Part shown: one piece after another, positions 1-8,356 of the stretch
How the letters are laid out: each line of letters opens with the position of its first letter
Numbering within the stretch: the first letter of the stretch is position 1
Source of the DNA: DASXQK01 sp963757155
GTDB lineage: Bacteria > Pseudomonadota > Alphaproteobacteria > Dongiales > Dongiaceae
NCBI GenBank assembly: GCA_963757155.1
Contig: CAVWQS010000009.1
Span: 310,001 to 374,000, forward strand
Direction of reading: 5' to 3'
Length of the DNA stretch: 64,000 nucleotides
Notes under the pieces: model-generated
The model's input: only the letters and a program-made list of their open reading frames with translations
Told to the model about the DNA's origin: nothing
Databases searched by the model: none
Translations under genes and position numbers: made by a program

Positions 1-48
1 AAGGGAGAAACTGCGGCGGCGTTGGAGGCTGGGAAAGCCGGTCTCGAT

Positions 49-1005
49 ATGTCCGGCGCAAGCCTGCCCGACGAGGAGGAGCAGCGCCGCACGCGGATCG
101 CCTGGCTCTATTACGTCGAGGGCAAGACCCAGAGCGAGATCGGCGAGGCGCTGCGGCTCTCCCGGGTCAAGGTCAACCGCGAGCTGGCGATCTGCCGCGA
201 CAGCGGGCTGGTGCAGATCCGCATCAATGGAAGGCTCGCCGGTTGCGTGGCGCTGGAGCGCAAGCTGCAATCCCGCTATGGACTGGCCGATGCCGTCGTC
301 GTCCCCACGCCGGCGGATCCCGAGGGTATCGCCCTCGCTTTGGGCATGGCGGTGGGCGCCTATGTCTCCGATCGGCTGAAGCCCGGGATGACCGTGGGCA
401 TCGGCTGGGGCCGGACGCTCCGCTGCTCGATCCGGGCCATGCGGCGGCGTCATGTGCCGCGGCTGACCGTGGTCTCGCTCATGGGCGGGCTCGGCCGCGC
501 CTCGGAGCTCAACACCTACGAGACCGCCTCGCATTTCGCCGAGCTCCATGACGCGACCTGCTACTACCTCGCCGCCCCCACCTTCGCCGATTCGGTGAAG
601 CTCCGGGACATGCTCCTGGACCAGGCCCGCATGCGGGAGGTCTACGACCGCTGCCGCCGCGCCGATATGACCATCGCCAGCGTCGGCGGCCTCGGCCGCC
701 ACAACCGCATTCACAGCCTGGGCCTCCTGACCGCCGCCGAGCAGCGCTCGCTCGCCTCCGCCGGCGCCGTCGGCGACTACCTCTGCCACTTCCTCGACCG
801 CGACGGCGCGCTGGTAAAGCACCCCGTCAACGGCCGCGTCGTCGGCGTCTCCCCACGCGACCTCACCGAAGTGCCCATCCGCATCCTCGCCAGCGGCGGC
901 GCGGAAAAGACCACCATCCTCCGCGCGACCCTGGCGGCAGGCTACGCGACGGTGCTGATCACCGATGAGAAGACGGCAAGATTGCTCGTAGCTGCGAACG
1001 CATAG
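49..1005 (+). CDS. SorC/DeoR-family sugar-responsive transcriptional regulator
   Basis: Predicted DNA-binding regulator of a sugar or sugar-phosphate pathway. The first ~65 residues form a helix-turn-helix of the SorC type (IAWLYYVEGKTQSEIGEALRL, then SRVKVNREL). The rest is a SorC sugar-binding domain with the phosphosugar-like GIGWGRTL loop and the C-terminal ASGGAEKTTILRATL stretch typical of the family. Length (318 aa) is normal. A TTG at 22 would add nine residues; I chose the ATG at 49 because the helix-turn-helix needs nothing upstream, although neither start has a good ribosome-binding site. No target operator was recognised. It stands alone, followed by repeats and an insertion sequence, so its partner genes may lie left of the window. 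Confidence 0.85.
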   Translation: MSGASLPDEEEQRRTRIAWLYYVEGKTQSEIGEALRLSRVKVNRELAICRDSGLVQIRINGRLAGCVALERKLQSRYGLADAVVVPTPADPEGIALALGMAVGAYVSDRLKPGMTVGIGWGRTLRCSIRAMRRRHVPRLTVVSLMGGLGRASELNTYETASHFAELHDATCYYLAAPTFADSVKLRDMLLDQARMREVYDRCRRADMTIASVGGLGRHNRIHSLGLLTAAEQRSLASAGAVGDYLCHFLDRDGALVKHPVNGRVVGVSPRDLTEVPIRILASGGAEKTTILRATLAAGYATVLITDEKTARLLVAANA

Positions 1006-1015
1006 CCGTCGCCCC

Positions 1016-1112
1016 TCCTCTTTCCCTCTCGCCCCCATCCTCTTTCCCTCTCGCCCCCCGCACCTTCTTTCCCCCTCGCCCCCCGAAGGGGGGAGAGGGC
1101 GGGGTGAGGGGG
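1016..1112. repeat. Intergenic C/G-rich repeat (family A), tandem
   Basis: Several copies of a pyrimidine-rich block (tcctctttccctctcgcccc) are followed by a hairpin with CCCCC-GAA-GGGGG symmetry and a gtgaggggg tail. Related copies occur at 2523-2580, 2654-2702, 18941-19180 (interrupted) and 19236-19286. It lies directly after the SorC gene and could double as a terminator for it; that role is inferred from the stem only. Confidence 0.75.
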
Positions 1113-1127
1113 TGCCGGCGGGTCCGG

Positions 1128-2450
1128 ACCGGGTACATATCGGACAAAATAGACCGGGAAGATACCTGACAGGTTTTCCTGTTCGGCAGGGAGGGCCCCT
1201 GCCGATGCCTTGGAAGGAAACCTGTGCGATGGACGAGAAGATGAGCTTCATCGTTGCGCGCCTGAGGGGCGATATGACGATGACGGAGCTGTGCGAGCAG
1301 TTCGGCATCAGCCGGGATACGGGCTACGAGTTGTGGCGGCGCTACCAGGCGCAAGGCGCGTCCGGCTTGGAGCCGCGGTCGCGTGCGCCGCATCGGCCTG
1401 CGCAGACGATGGCAATCGAGATCGCCGAGGCGATCATCGCGCTTCGATTGGAGAGGCCGAGCTGGGGTCCGAAGAAGTTGCGAGCCGTGCTGCAGCGGCG
1501 TTCGCCGGCGATCGTCTGGCCGGCGCCATCGACGATGGGAGACCTGCTGCGACGGGAGGGGTTGAGCAAGCCTCGCCGCCGGCAGCGCCGACCGGTGCCG
1601 CTGACGCGGCCTTTTCTGCAGGTCTGCGAGCCCAATGATCGCTGGTGCATAGACTTCAAAGGTTGGTTTCGGACCGGCGACGGTCAGCGTTGCGATCCTT
1701 TGACCCTCACCGATGCCTACAGCCGTTTCCTCATCGAGTGTCGGATCGTGCCGCCGACGACCGAAGGGGTCTGGGCCCTGGTAGATCGGGCCTTTGGCGA
1801 GCTGGGCTTGCCACGGGCCATCCGCAGCGACAATGGCATCCCCTTTGCCTGCACGACCAGTGCCGGGGGGTTGACCCGGCTCTCGGTTCATTGGGTCAAG
1901 CTCGGCATCGAGCTCGAGCGGATCGAGCCGGGCAAGCCGCAACAGAACGGCCGTCACGAGCGCATGCATGGCACGCTCAAGGCTGAGACCTCCCGCCCGC
2001 CGGCCGCAAGCCCGGTCGAGCAGCAGGCCCGGTTCGAGCACTTCCGCCAGGACTTCAACTATGTCCGGCCCAATGAGGCTCTCGATCAGAACCCACCGGC
2101 CAGCTGCTATAGCCCTTCGCCCAGGCCCTATCCGGCCAGGGTGGAGGATCCCTGGTATGACGCCGACCATGCCGTGCGCCGGGTGCGTTCCAATGGCGAG
2201 ATCAAATGGGGCGGCGACTTCATCTTCGTCAGCGAAGCCCTCATCGGTGAGCTCGTCGGCATCGCCGAGACCGAGCAGGGCGACTGGATCGTGCGCTTCG
2301 CCGATATCGACCTTGGCCTCATCGACCGTAGAACCAAGAAGCTCCGCCGCTTCCAGGCGGGCCGGCCGGCCCGCCTGGAAGCACAACCAGAACAAACCGG
2401 GGAGACTGTCAGGCATGTTGCCGGTCTATAGCGTCAGGTATGTGCCCGGT
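1128..2450 (+). mobile_element. IS481-family insertion sequence, apparently complete
   Basis: The element is bounded by long imperfect inverted repeats. The left end from 1128 (accgggtacata, then atagaccggg about 20 bases in, then cctgaca) matches the reverse complement of the right end up to 2450 (accgggcacata, atagaccggc, cctgaca), about 45 bp with roughly 80% identity by eye. It encloses one full transposase gene. The outer boundary is set by where the match stops; I could not identify a clean target duplication. The right side abuts a 27-bp direct repeat and more family A repeats. Confidence 0.8.
1205..2431 (+). CDS. IS481-family transposase
   Basis: DDE transposase that cuts and joins the inverted repeats of its own element. 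The protein begins MPWKETCAMDEKM, the usual opening of this family, and then has an N-terminal helix-turn-helix (MTELCEQFGISRDTGYELW, near residues 25-45). An rve integrase core follows, with catalytic-site blocks RWCIDFKG (first Asp), IRSDNGIPF (second Asp) and QNGRHERMHGTL (Glu). An in-frame GTG at 1112 lies outside the element, so the ATG at 1205 is preferred. Length is 408 aa and the frame is open throughout, so it may be active. The 485-aa antisense frame over it is not a gene. Confidence 0.92.
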   Translation: MPWKETCAMDEKMSFIVARLRGDMTMTELCEQFGISRDTGYELWRRYQAQGASGLEPRSRAPHRPAQTMAIEIAEAIIALRLERPSWGPKKLRAVLQRRSPAIVWPAPSTMGDLLRREGLSKPRRRQRRPVPLTRPFLQVCEPNDRWCIDFKGWFRTGDGQRCDPLTLTDAYSRFLIECRIVPPTTEGVWALVDRAFGELGLPRAIRSDNGIPFACTTSAGGLTRLSVHWVKLGIELERIEPGKPQQNGRHERMHGTLKAETSRPPAASPVEQQARFEHFRQDFNYVRPNEALDQNPPASCYSPSPRPYPARVEDPWYDADHAVRRVRSNGEIKWGGDFIFVSEALIGELVGIAETEQGDWIVRFADIDLGLIDRRTKKLRRFQAGRPARLEAQPEQTGETVRHVAGL

Positions 2451-2459
2451 TGCACAGTC

Positions 2460-2702
2460 ACCCACGAGATCTATCCGACGATGCTTCAAGTCACTGGTGG
2501 GCCGGAGAGCGCACAGAGCTCGTCCCTCCTCTTTCCCCCTCGCCCCCCCGAAGGGGGGAGAGGGCTGGGGTGAGGGGGTCGTGCTACCCGCGAGATCTAC
2601 CCGACGATGCTCCCAAGAACATCATCACGACGATCCGCATCGCGCTGAAACCAGCACCCCCTCACCCCGACCCTCTCCCCCCTTCGGGGGGCGAGGGGGA
2701 TC
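2460..2702. repeat. Direct repeat pair plus two family A hairpins
   Basis: A 27-bp segment around gagatctatccgacgatgct at 2460-2486 recurs with three changes at 2586-2612. Between them (2523-2580) is a family A block, and a third, inverted block sits at 2654-2702. The last block overlaps the 3' end of the CoA-transferase gene and encodes its final residues. Confidence 0.7.
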
Positions 2703-3834
2703 GTGATAACCGCCCCAACACCGCCACCGTATCCGCCCCGAACGCCCGCCCGGGATGCCGGATCTCCCCCGGCGTATTCGAGAGCCGCGCCACGACATTC
2801 TGCATCACCACCCCCTCGACCTCGGTGATCGTCCCCCGCGCCTTGAAATGTTCATCGCGGAAGACGTCGCTCATGTCGAACACCGGCGCGACCGCCGCGT
2901 CGACGCGGCGGAATTCGCGGATCACTTCGTCCATCGGCCGCTCTGCAACCCACTCGCGTAGATGCTGCTCCAGCGCCTCGCGGTTGGCGGTGCGGTCCTG
3001 GAAGCTGGCGAAGCGCCCATCGCCGCTGAGCCCCAACAGCGCCAGCAGCCTTGCCGCGACGCTGTCGGCCGAGGCGGAGATGGCGACCCATTTGCCGTCG
3101 GCGCAGCGATAGGTGCCCCGCGGCACGGTATAGGGAATGCCGGAGCCCAGCCGCGGCTGGATATAGCCCAGATGCGCGAAGGCGGAGACCAGCGGGCCCA
3201 TGATCTGGAACATCGAGTCCAGCAGGCTGACGTCGATCACCTGCCCCTCGCCGGTCTTCTCCGCATGGCGGAGTGCCGCCAGGATGCTGAAGGCGCCCAC
3301 CAGCGCCGTCACCTCGTCCGTGAGCGCGATGGGCGGCAGCAGCGGCCCGCCCTCGGGCTCGCCCAGCAGAGAGGAGAAGCCGCTGAGGGCCTCGGCGATG
3401 GTGGCGAAGCCGGGATGCTGGGCATAGGGCCCGTCCTGGCCGAAGCCGCTCACCCGCAGGATGACCAGCTTCGGATTGGCCCGCAGCAGGTCATCGCAAC
3501 CGAAACCCAAGGCCTCGAGCTTTCCCGGCCGCATGTTCTCGATCAGCACATCCGCCTCGGCCAGGAGGGCGCGAAGGCTCGCCCGGCCCGGCTCCGATTT
3601 CAGATCGAGGGTGACCGAGAGCTTGTTGCGGTTGAGCAGCTTCCAGAAATAGGAATCGGCCTCGCCCGGCCCCGTCCAGCCCATCCGCCGTGTGGGATCG
3701 CCGCCCGGCGCCTCGACCTTGACGACCTCTGCCCCGAAGTCGGCGAGGTATTTGCCCGTGCCGGGGCCGGCGACCACGGTCGCCAACTCGACCACGCGAA
3801 CCCCGGCGAGCGGTCCTGAAGGCCCCTTTGGCAT
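2662..3834 (-). CDS. CaiB/BaiF-type (class III) CoA transferase
   Basis: Predicted formyl-CoA/carnitine-type CoA transferase moving CoA between carboxylic acids in the cytoplasm. The start at 3834 gives MPKGPSGPLAGVRVVELATV followed by the family hallmarks: GPGTGKYLADFGAEVVKVE, NRNKLSVTLDLK, the ADVLIENMRPG block, RVSGFGQDGPY and GEGQVIDVSLLDS, which contains the Asp expected to carry the acyl intermediate. The 390 aa length is normal. The longer frame starting at 4242 only adds antisense of the MaoC gene. The start shares one base with the upstream MaoC stop (TGATG), so the two are co-translated. The last ~14 residues (SRSPSPPEGGRGSG) are encoded by an intergenic repeat that has replaced the native end. 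Confidence 0.9.
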   Translation of the reverse strand: MPKGPSGPLAGVRVVELATVVAGPGTGKYLADFGAEVVKVEAPGGDPTRRMGWTGPGEADSYFWKLLNRNKLSVTLDLKSEPGRASLRALLAEADVLIENMRPGKLEALGFGCDDLLRANPKLVILRVSGFGQDGPYAQHPGFATIAEALSGFSSLLGEPEGGPLLPPIALTDEVTALVGAFSILAALRHAEKTGEGQVIDVSLLDSMFQIMGPLVSAFAHLGYIQPRLGSGIPYTVPRGTYRCADGKWVAISASADSVAARLLALLGLSGDGRFASFQDRTANREALEQHLREWVAERPMDEVIREFRRVDAAVAPVFDMSDVFRDEHFKARGTITEVEGVVMQNVVARLSNTPGEIRHPGRAFGADTVAVLGRLSRSPSPPEGGRGSG

Positions 3835-4322
3835 CAACCCGCCGCCGGCCGGCAGGGCAAGAGGACCGAACGGGTGAAGCTGCAGAGCTTCACCTCGTCC
3901 TGATTGAAGCCATCGGTCCGCACCGTCAGAATCCCCTGCCCCGGCCGCGAGGCCGAGGGCCGGACGCTCAACACCTCGGTGGTGCCGTAAAGCGTATCGC
4001 CATGGAACATGGGCTGGAGATGACGCAGCTCGCTCACCCCGAGATTGGCGATGGCGCGGCCCGAGATATCCGGCACGCTCATCCCCAGCAGCAGCGAATA
4101 GATGAAAGTGCCGACCACGATATTGCGCCCGAACTCGGTCTCCTTCGCGGCGTAGGCGCGATCCACATGCAGCGGGCTCGCCGCCAGCGTGAGGAGGCAG
4201 AACATATGGTCCTCGGCCTCGGTGATCGTCTTGCCGGGCCAATGGCGATAGATATCCCCGGGCTCGTAATCCTCGAGATACCCCCCGAAACGCCGGTCGC
4301 GCGCCGAGAAGATCCGTGCCAT
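3834..4322 (-). CDS. MaoC-like acyl-CoA hydratase
   Basis: Small hot-dog-fold hydratase (162 aa), probably adding or removing water on an enoyl-CoA or hydroxyacyl-CoA intermediate. Visible family features are FGGYLEDYEPGDIYRHWPGKTI at the N-terminus and the hydratase-type SPLHVDRAYA...TEFGRNIVVG segment, where Asp/Asn-Pro-x-His is usual and Ser-Pro-Leu-His is found here. The central helix follows (GTFIYSLLLGMSV). It is first in a two-gene minus-strand operon with the CoA transferase, an arrangement known for mesaconyl- or hydroxyacyl-CoA conversions. The specific substrate is not readable. Confidence 0.86.
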   Translation of the reverse strand: MARIFSARDRRFGGYLEDYEPGDIYRHWPGKTITEAEDHMFCLLTLAASPLHVDRAYAAKETEFGRNIVVGTFIYSLLLGMSVPDISGRAIANLGVSELRHLQPMFHGDTLYGTTEVLSVRPSASRPGQGILTVRTDGFNQDEVKLCSFTRSVLLPCRPAAG

Positions 4323-4348
4323 GTCAGGCGTGTCCTCCCCTCTCTCCC

Positions 4349-4483
4349 GTCATGGCCGGGCTTGTCCCGGCCATCCACATCGGGCAGCGCCTCAGCCTCA
4401 AACGCGAAGTTGTGATCGCTCGCACACCACCCTGCTTTCTCGCTCCCCACGACGTGGATGGCCGGGACAAGCCCGGCCATGAC
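4349..4483. repeat. Palindromic repeat family C, facing pair
   Basis: Two inverted copies of a ~31-bp unit (gtcatggccgggcttgtcc, continuing cggccatccac) lie at 4349-4381 and 4454-4483. They face each other across ~70 bp, and each unit is itself a hairpin. The same unit with tgctcggg arms occurs at 63056-63223. It lies between divergent operons and is REP-like. Confidence 0.8.
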
Positions 4484-4524
4484 GATTGGGGGTAAGGCCG
4501 ACGGTAGGCCCCGCCTTGCCATGT

Positions 4525-4563
4525 GTCAATCGATTGACCTGCATCCGGGATCAATCGGTTGAC
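4525..4563. promoter_or_regulatory. Pair of LacI-type operators
   Basis: GTCAATCGATTGAC (4525-4538) is a perfect 14-bp palindrome with a central CG, the hallmark of LacI-family operators. A second near-identical site, ATCAATCGGTTGAC, lies at 4550-4563, with centres 25 bp apart. A third, GTCAAACGATTGAC, is at 11804-11817. A LacI-family regulator is encoded at 7114-8166. That this protein binds these sites is inferred. Confidence 0.7.
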
Positions 4564-4587
4564 GGCCTTTCCCCGCCTACCTATCCT
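4559..4587 (+). promoter_or_regulatory. Candidate sigma-70 promoter overlapping the operator
   Basis: TTGACG (4559-4564), a 17-bp spacer and TATCCT (4582-4587) form a plausible promoter 37 bp upstream of the enolase-superfamily gene. The -35 box is inside the second LacI-type operator, so repressor binding would block polymerase. Confidence 0.5.
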
Positions 4588-4623
4588 CCGCTCCAGCGGG
4601 TGGAAACCTCCGGGCGGCGGGGA

Positions 4624-5760
4624 ATGGCAACGTTTTCGACCATTGTCGATGTGAGCGTCGCGACGATCCAGGGGCAGCTGCCGGCGCCGGTCGTCTTCGG
4701 CGACTGGATCATGAAGCAGCGCGAATTCGCCGTGGTCCGCCTGCGCACCCAATCCCGCCAGGAAGGATGGGCCTTCACCCTCACGCGCGACGGCGCCGTG
4801 GCCGAGCAGATCCGCAAGACCATCGGTCCCGTCTATATCGGCACCGATATCGCCGACCGCACCAAGACCTACCGCACCGCCTGGCGCCGCAGCCTCGCCT
4901 CCCATTGCGGCGGCATCGGGCTGCGCGCGCTGTCGCTCGTCGATCTCGCCGCCTGGGATGTCGCTGCGCGGCTGGGCGACCGCTCGATCGCCGAGTTGCT
5001 GGGTGGTGCGGCGGAGGCGATGCCCGCCACCGCCATCATCGGCTATCCCCCTGCCAGCATCGGCCCGAAGGAAATCGGCGCCCAGGTTGCCGAGCTCTGG
5101 CAGGCGGGCTGGCGGCGCTTCAAGGCGCCGGTCGGGGCGACGCCGGAGGCTTCGGCCGCGCGGCTGCGCGCCGCGCGGGCCGCCGCACCGGAGGGCTGGC
5201 TCGGCTGCGACGGCGCCTGGATCTTCGACGAGGTGGGCCCGGCGGCCGATTTCGCCCGCTCGATCTATGACGTCCGCCTCGGCTGGTTCGAGGACATCTT
5301 CCCGCCCGGCGATGCCCAGCAGCTGGCCGAGCTGCGCCGGCAGATCGACACGCCCATCGCCATGGGCGACGAGCAGGGCGGCGCCTATTACCCCCAGGCG
5401 CTGATCCGGGCGGGGGCCGTGGATGTCGTGCGCATCGACCTCACCTGCATGGGCGGCATCACCGGGGCGCGGCGGATCGTCGAGGAATGCCTGCGCGCCG
5501 GCGTGCGCTTCGCGCCGCATATGTTCGCCCATGTCCATAGCCAGGTCTTCAGCGCCTGGGGCTTCCCCGATCTGCCGATCGAATGGGGGCTGCCCTGGAC
5601 CGGCGTCGATCCCTATGCCGACAGCCTGACGCAGCCGGTCCTGACATCAGGCGGAAGGATGCAGCCGCTGCCCCGCGGCCCCGGCTTCGGCGAGCTGCTC
5701 AATCGCGATTGGGCCCTCAGCCAGCCCCATGACGATCCCGACCACATACTGGACGATTGA
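4624..5760 (+). CDS. Enolase-superfamily (mandelate racemase-like) sugar-acid dehydratase
   Basis: Likely abstracts the alpha-proton of a carboxylate and either dehydrates or epimerises it, using Mg2+. The barrel shows three acidic metal ligands in order: the Asp of GCDGAW, the Glu of GWFEDIF and the GDE of IAMGDEQGG. A C-terminal His lies in FAPHMFAHVHSQV. The usual K-x-K on strand two reads RFK here, so only one of its two lysines is present. The ATG at 4624 follows a G-rich stretch and gives 378 aa, normal for the family; the upstream in-frame sequence contains the operators. The SDR, VOC and LacI genes follow at short spacing and probably form one operon. Exact substrate unknown. Confidence 0.85.
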   Translation: MATFSTIVDVSVATIQGQLPAPVVFGDWIMKQREFAVVRLRTQSRQEGWAFTLTRDGAVAEQIRKTIGPVYIGTDIADRTKTYRTAWRRSLASHCGGIGLRALSLVDLAAWDVAARLGDRSIAELLGGAAEAMPATAIIGYPPASIGPKEIGAQVAELWQAGWRRFKAPVGATPEASAARLRAARAAAPEGWLGCDGAWIFDEVGPAADFARSIYDVRLGWFEDIFPPGDAQQLAELRRQIDTPIAMGDEQGGAYYPQALIRAGAVDVVRIDLTCMGGITGARRIVEECLRAGVRFAPHMFAHVHSQVFSAWGFPDLPIEWGLPWTGVDPYADSLTQPVLTSGGRMQPLPRGPGFGELLNRDWALSQPHDDPDHILDD

Positions 5761-5766
5761 AGATCC

Positions 5767-6573
5767 ATGCCGCCGGAAGATGACGATCTATCGGTGCCCG
5801 CCGGCTATGCCGCCGGGCTCTTCGATCTCAAGGATCGGGTCGCCGTCGTCACCGGCGGCGGCAGCGGGCTGGGGGCGGCCATCGCCACCGGCCTCGCCCA
5901 GGTGGGCGTCAAGGTCGTCGTCGCCGATATCAATCTGAAGGGCGCCGAAGCGACCGAGGCCACCATCACGGCGCAAGGCGGCAAGGCCCGCGCCGTGGCC
6001 CTCGACGTGACCCAGCGTGAGCAATGCGTCGCCCTCGCCGACTCCGTCAAACAAGAGGAAGGCCGCATCGACATCCTGGTCAACAGCGCGGGCTCGGCCT
6101 TCCGCTGCGCGGCGGAAGATTTTCCCGAGGAGAAATTCGATTTCATCATCGACCTCAATCTGAAGGGCACCTATCTCTGCTGCCAGGCCTTCGGCCGCGT
6201 CATGCTGGCACAGGGCAAGGGCAGCATCATCAACATCGCCTCCATCGGCTCCTTCGTCGCCTATCCCTGGGCCAGCGCTTATCTGGCCTCCAAGGGCGGC
6301 GTGCTGCAGGTGACCCGGGCGCTCGCCTTGGAATGGCGGGATCGCGGCGTGCGGGTCAATGGCATCGGTCCGACCCTGATGGATTCGCCCTTGGCGCGGG
6401 CGGCGGCGAAATCCACCTCCATCACCTCGGATTTCATCAAGGCGCGGATGATCCGCCCGCGCCCCGGCCTGCCGCGCGAGCTGGTGGGGACCGCGATCTT
6501 CCTGGCGAGCGATGCCTCGGCGCTGGTCACCGGTCATGTCGTGATGTGCGACGACGGATATCTCGCGGTCTGA
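5767..6573 (+). CDS. SDR-family NAD(P)-dependent oxidoreductase
   Basis: Classical short-chain dehydrogenase, 268 aa, expected to oxidise a hydroxyl group of a sugar acid or polyol. The Rossmann motif TGGGSGLG is at residues 29-36, NSAG at 106-109, the catalytic Ser near 159, and Tyr172/Lys176 in AYLASK. Asp54 after strand two suggests NAD rather than NADP. It starts six bases after the enolase-superfamily stop and is followed 19 bases later by the VOC gene, so it belongs to the LacI-controlled operon. Confidence 0.9.
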   Translation: MPPEDDDLSVPAGYAAGLFDLKDRVAVVTGGGSGLGAAIATGLAQVGVKVVVADINLKGAEATEATITAQGGKARAVALDVTQREQCVALADSVKQEEGRIDILVNSAGSAFRCAAEDFPEEKFDFIIDLNLKGTYLCCQAFGRVMLAQGKGSIINIASIGSFVAYPWASAYLASKGGVLQVTRALALEWRDRGVRVNGIGPTLMDSPLARAAAKSTSITSDFIKARMIRPRPGLPRELVGTAIFLASDASALVTGHVVMCDDGYLAV

Positions 6574-6592
6574 CAAATTCAAGGAGGCGAGC

Positions 6593-7093
6593 TTGGCCCA
6601 GATCACCAAGGCCCATCACACCGGCCTCACCGTCAGCAATCTCGATCTCTCCATCGCCTTCTACCGCGACATCCTGGGCTTCGAGATCGCCTTCCGCTGG
6701 AATCCCCGCGCCCCCTACATCGCCGAGCTGGTGGGCTATCCCACCGTCGACCTCGAAGGGGCGATCCTGAAGATCCCCAATTCCGATGTCTTCCTCGAGC
6801 TGCTGGAATATCGCGGCATCCCGCGCACCAGCGTCGACATGGCCAATGGCAATATCGGCAATGCCCACATCGCCTTCTTCGTCGACGCCCTCGATCCGCT
6901 CTATGAACGCCTGACCGCGGCCGGCGTGAAGAGCGTCTCGCGGCCCGTCACCCCCACCATCGGCCCCAACCGCGGCGGCCGTGCGGTCTATATGATCGAC
7001 CCCGACGGCTTCCGCGTGGAGCTGATTGAAACCACCAAGACCTTCGGGGAGTATCGGCCCGACCAGGAGGAAGCGAAGCCTTCCTGCTGCTGA
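6593..7093 (+). CDS. VOC-family (glyoxalase/dioxygenase-fold) protein
   Basis: Single-domain metal-binding protein of the vicinal-oxygen-chelate fold, 166 aa. Candidate metal ligands are the N-terminal His (AHHTGLTVSNL), the Glu in VFLELLEY, the His in NAHIAFFV and the Glu in GFRVELIE. It may act as an epimerase, lyase or dioxygenase; the sequence does not decide. The start is TTG with an excellent AAGGAGG seven bases upstream. The C-terminus ends in PSCC. The stop overlaps an ATG in the LacI reading frame at 7093, which indicates translational coupling. Confidence 0.85.
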   Translation: MAQITKAHHTGLTVSNLDLSIAFYRDILGFEIAFRWNPRAPYIAELVGYPTVDLEGAILKIPNSDVFLELLEYRGIPRTSVDMANGNIGNAHIAFFVDALDPLYERLTAAGVKSVSRPVTPTIGPNRGGRAVYMIDPDGFRVELIETTKTFGEYRPDQEEAKPSCC

Positions 7094-7113
7094 TGCCGGC
7101 GAAGGGGAGAAGC

Positions 7114-8166
7114 ATGGCGCGGCCGCCCGGCGGCAAGGAGCGAAAGCGGATCACCATCCGGGACGTGGCCGCGCGCGCCGGCGTCGATGCCAGCCTGGTC
7201 TCCCGGGTGCTGAACGATCATCCCAAGGCCAGCGCCGGCCCCGCCACAAGGGAGCGGATCCTGGAGGCCGCCCGGAGCCTCGGCTATCAGCCCAATCTCG
7301 CCGCCCGCAGCCTGCGCATGGCCCGCACCTGGACCCTGGGGCTGATGCTGCCGAACCTCACCAATCCCCTCTATGCCGCCATCGCACGCGCCGCCGAGCG
7401 CCGCGCCCAGGAGCGCGGCTTCGGCCTCGTCTTCGGGACCCATGTCGAGGGCGAGGAGGAGGCGACCTTCACCCGCCTGCTCCAGCAGGGCCGCGTCGAC
7501 GGCCTCCTCACCGCCAGCGGCGTGCTGGGCGATGCCTTCATCCGCCGCTTCGCCGGTGGCGAGCAGGGGCCGGTGGTGATGCTGAACCGACGCGTGCGCG
7601 GCGTGCGCGCCGCCGTCACCGTGGACGATGCCGCCGGTGCCGCCCTCGCCGTCCGGCATCTGGCCGATCTCGGCCATATCAAGGTCGCCGGCATCTTCGG
7701 CCCCGGCGCCATCGACACGACCCGCCGCCGGCGCGAGGGCTTCCTCGCCGCGGGCAAGCAGGCCGGCATCCGAACCACCCTGATCGACGCCATCGGCCTC
7801 GACCCTGCTGCCGGCAATGCCGCGGCGGTGGAGATCTTCGAGGCCCACCGCCAGGTCACCGCCATCTTCGCCTCGACCTTCGCCATCGGCATGGGCGTGC
7901 TCCGCGCCGCCCGCCAGAGCGGCGTCAAGATCCCCGAGCAAATCTCGGTGATCGCCCTCCACGACAGCGACTATGCCGATTACCTCGGGCCCCCGCTGAC
8001 GACCATCGGCCTGCCGGTGGAGGAGATGGCCCGCCGCGCCGTCGATCTCCTGGTCGACCTCATCGACGGCGGCGCGCCCCATAGCGTCATCGTCAAGACC
8101 GCGCCCACGCTCATGCGGCGGGAATCCACGGCGCGGCCGCAGAAGACCAAACGGCGCTCTGGCTAG
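7114..8166 (+). CDS. LacI-family transcriptional regulator
   Basis: Repressor-type regulator with an N-terminal LacI helix-turn-helix (ITIRDVAARAGVDASLVSRVL), the hinge helix region (NLAARSLRMARTWTLGLMLP) and a periplasmic-binding-protein-like ligand domain, 350 aa from the ATG at 7114. That ATG has GGGGAG five bases upstream. An alternative ATG at 7093 overlaps the preceding stop and would add seven residues. It is the last gene of the enolase/SDR/VOC operon, the usual place for an autoregulating local repressor, and it is the natural candidate to bind the three GTCAAWCGRTTGAC-like sites at 4525, 4550 and 11804. Confidence 0.9.
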   Translation: MARPPGGKERKRITIRDVAARAGVDASLVSRVLNDHPKASAGPATRERILEAARSLGYQPNLAARSLRMARTWTLGLMLPNLTNPLYAAIARAAERRAQERGFGLVFGTHVEGEEEATFTRLLQQGRVDGLLTASGVLGDAFIRRFAGGEQGPVVMLNRRVRGVRAAVTVDDAAGAALAVRHLADLGHIKVAGIFGPGAIDTTRRRREGFLAAGKQAGIRTTLIDAIGLDPAAGNAAAVEIFEAHRQVTAIFASTFAIGMGVLRAARQSGVKIPEQISVIALHDSDYADYLGPPLTTIGLPVEEMARRAVDLLVDLIDGGAPHSVIVKTAPTLMRRESTARPQKTKRRSG

Positions 8167-8239
8167 CCGGCAAGCAATTTGGTCGAATAAATCACCTTCT
8201 CCCTCTCCCGTCATTCCGGCGAAAGACGTAGGTGCGAAG

Positions 8240-8353
8240 TCACATTTGAAGGGCAACAGATTGAGCCAGGAATGCCTCGGCTGGGGTTTGGAAGTCCAGG
8301 CATTTTCGCGGGGGATTGTTGTAGGCGGCGACGACGGCTTTGAGGATGTTGGG
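8240..8353 (-). pseudogene. IS30-family transposase C-terminal remnant
   Basis: Minus-strand translation gives AAYNNPPRKCLDFQTPAEAF followed by a short tail, the C-terminal signature of IS30 transposases (compare NQRPRKTLGFETPADKL in the complete IS30 at 42.5 kb). Only about 37 residues survive, joined directly to the truncated IS1182 transposase at ~8355. Confidence 0.7.
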
Positions 8354-8356
8354 ACG

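Noticed and set aside
959..2416. 485-codon open frame on the minus strand across the IS481 element
   Set aside because: It is antisense to a transposase with clear DDE motifs; composition (Arg/Pro/Gly-rich) and lack of any pattern mark it as a shadow.
1128..2450. A clear target-site duplication for the IS481 element
   Set aside because: No identical flanking bases could be matched; the flanks are low-complexity repeats.
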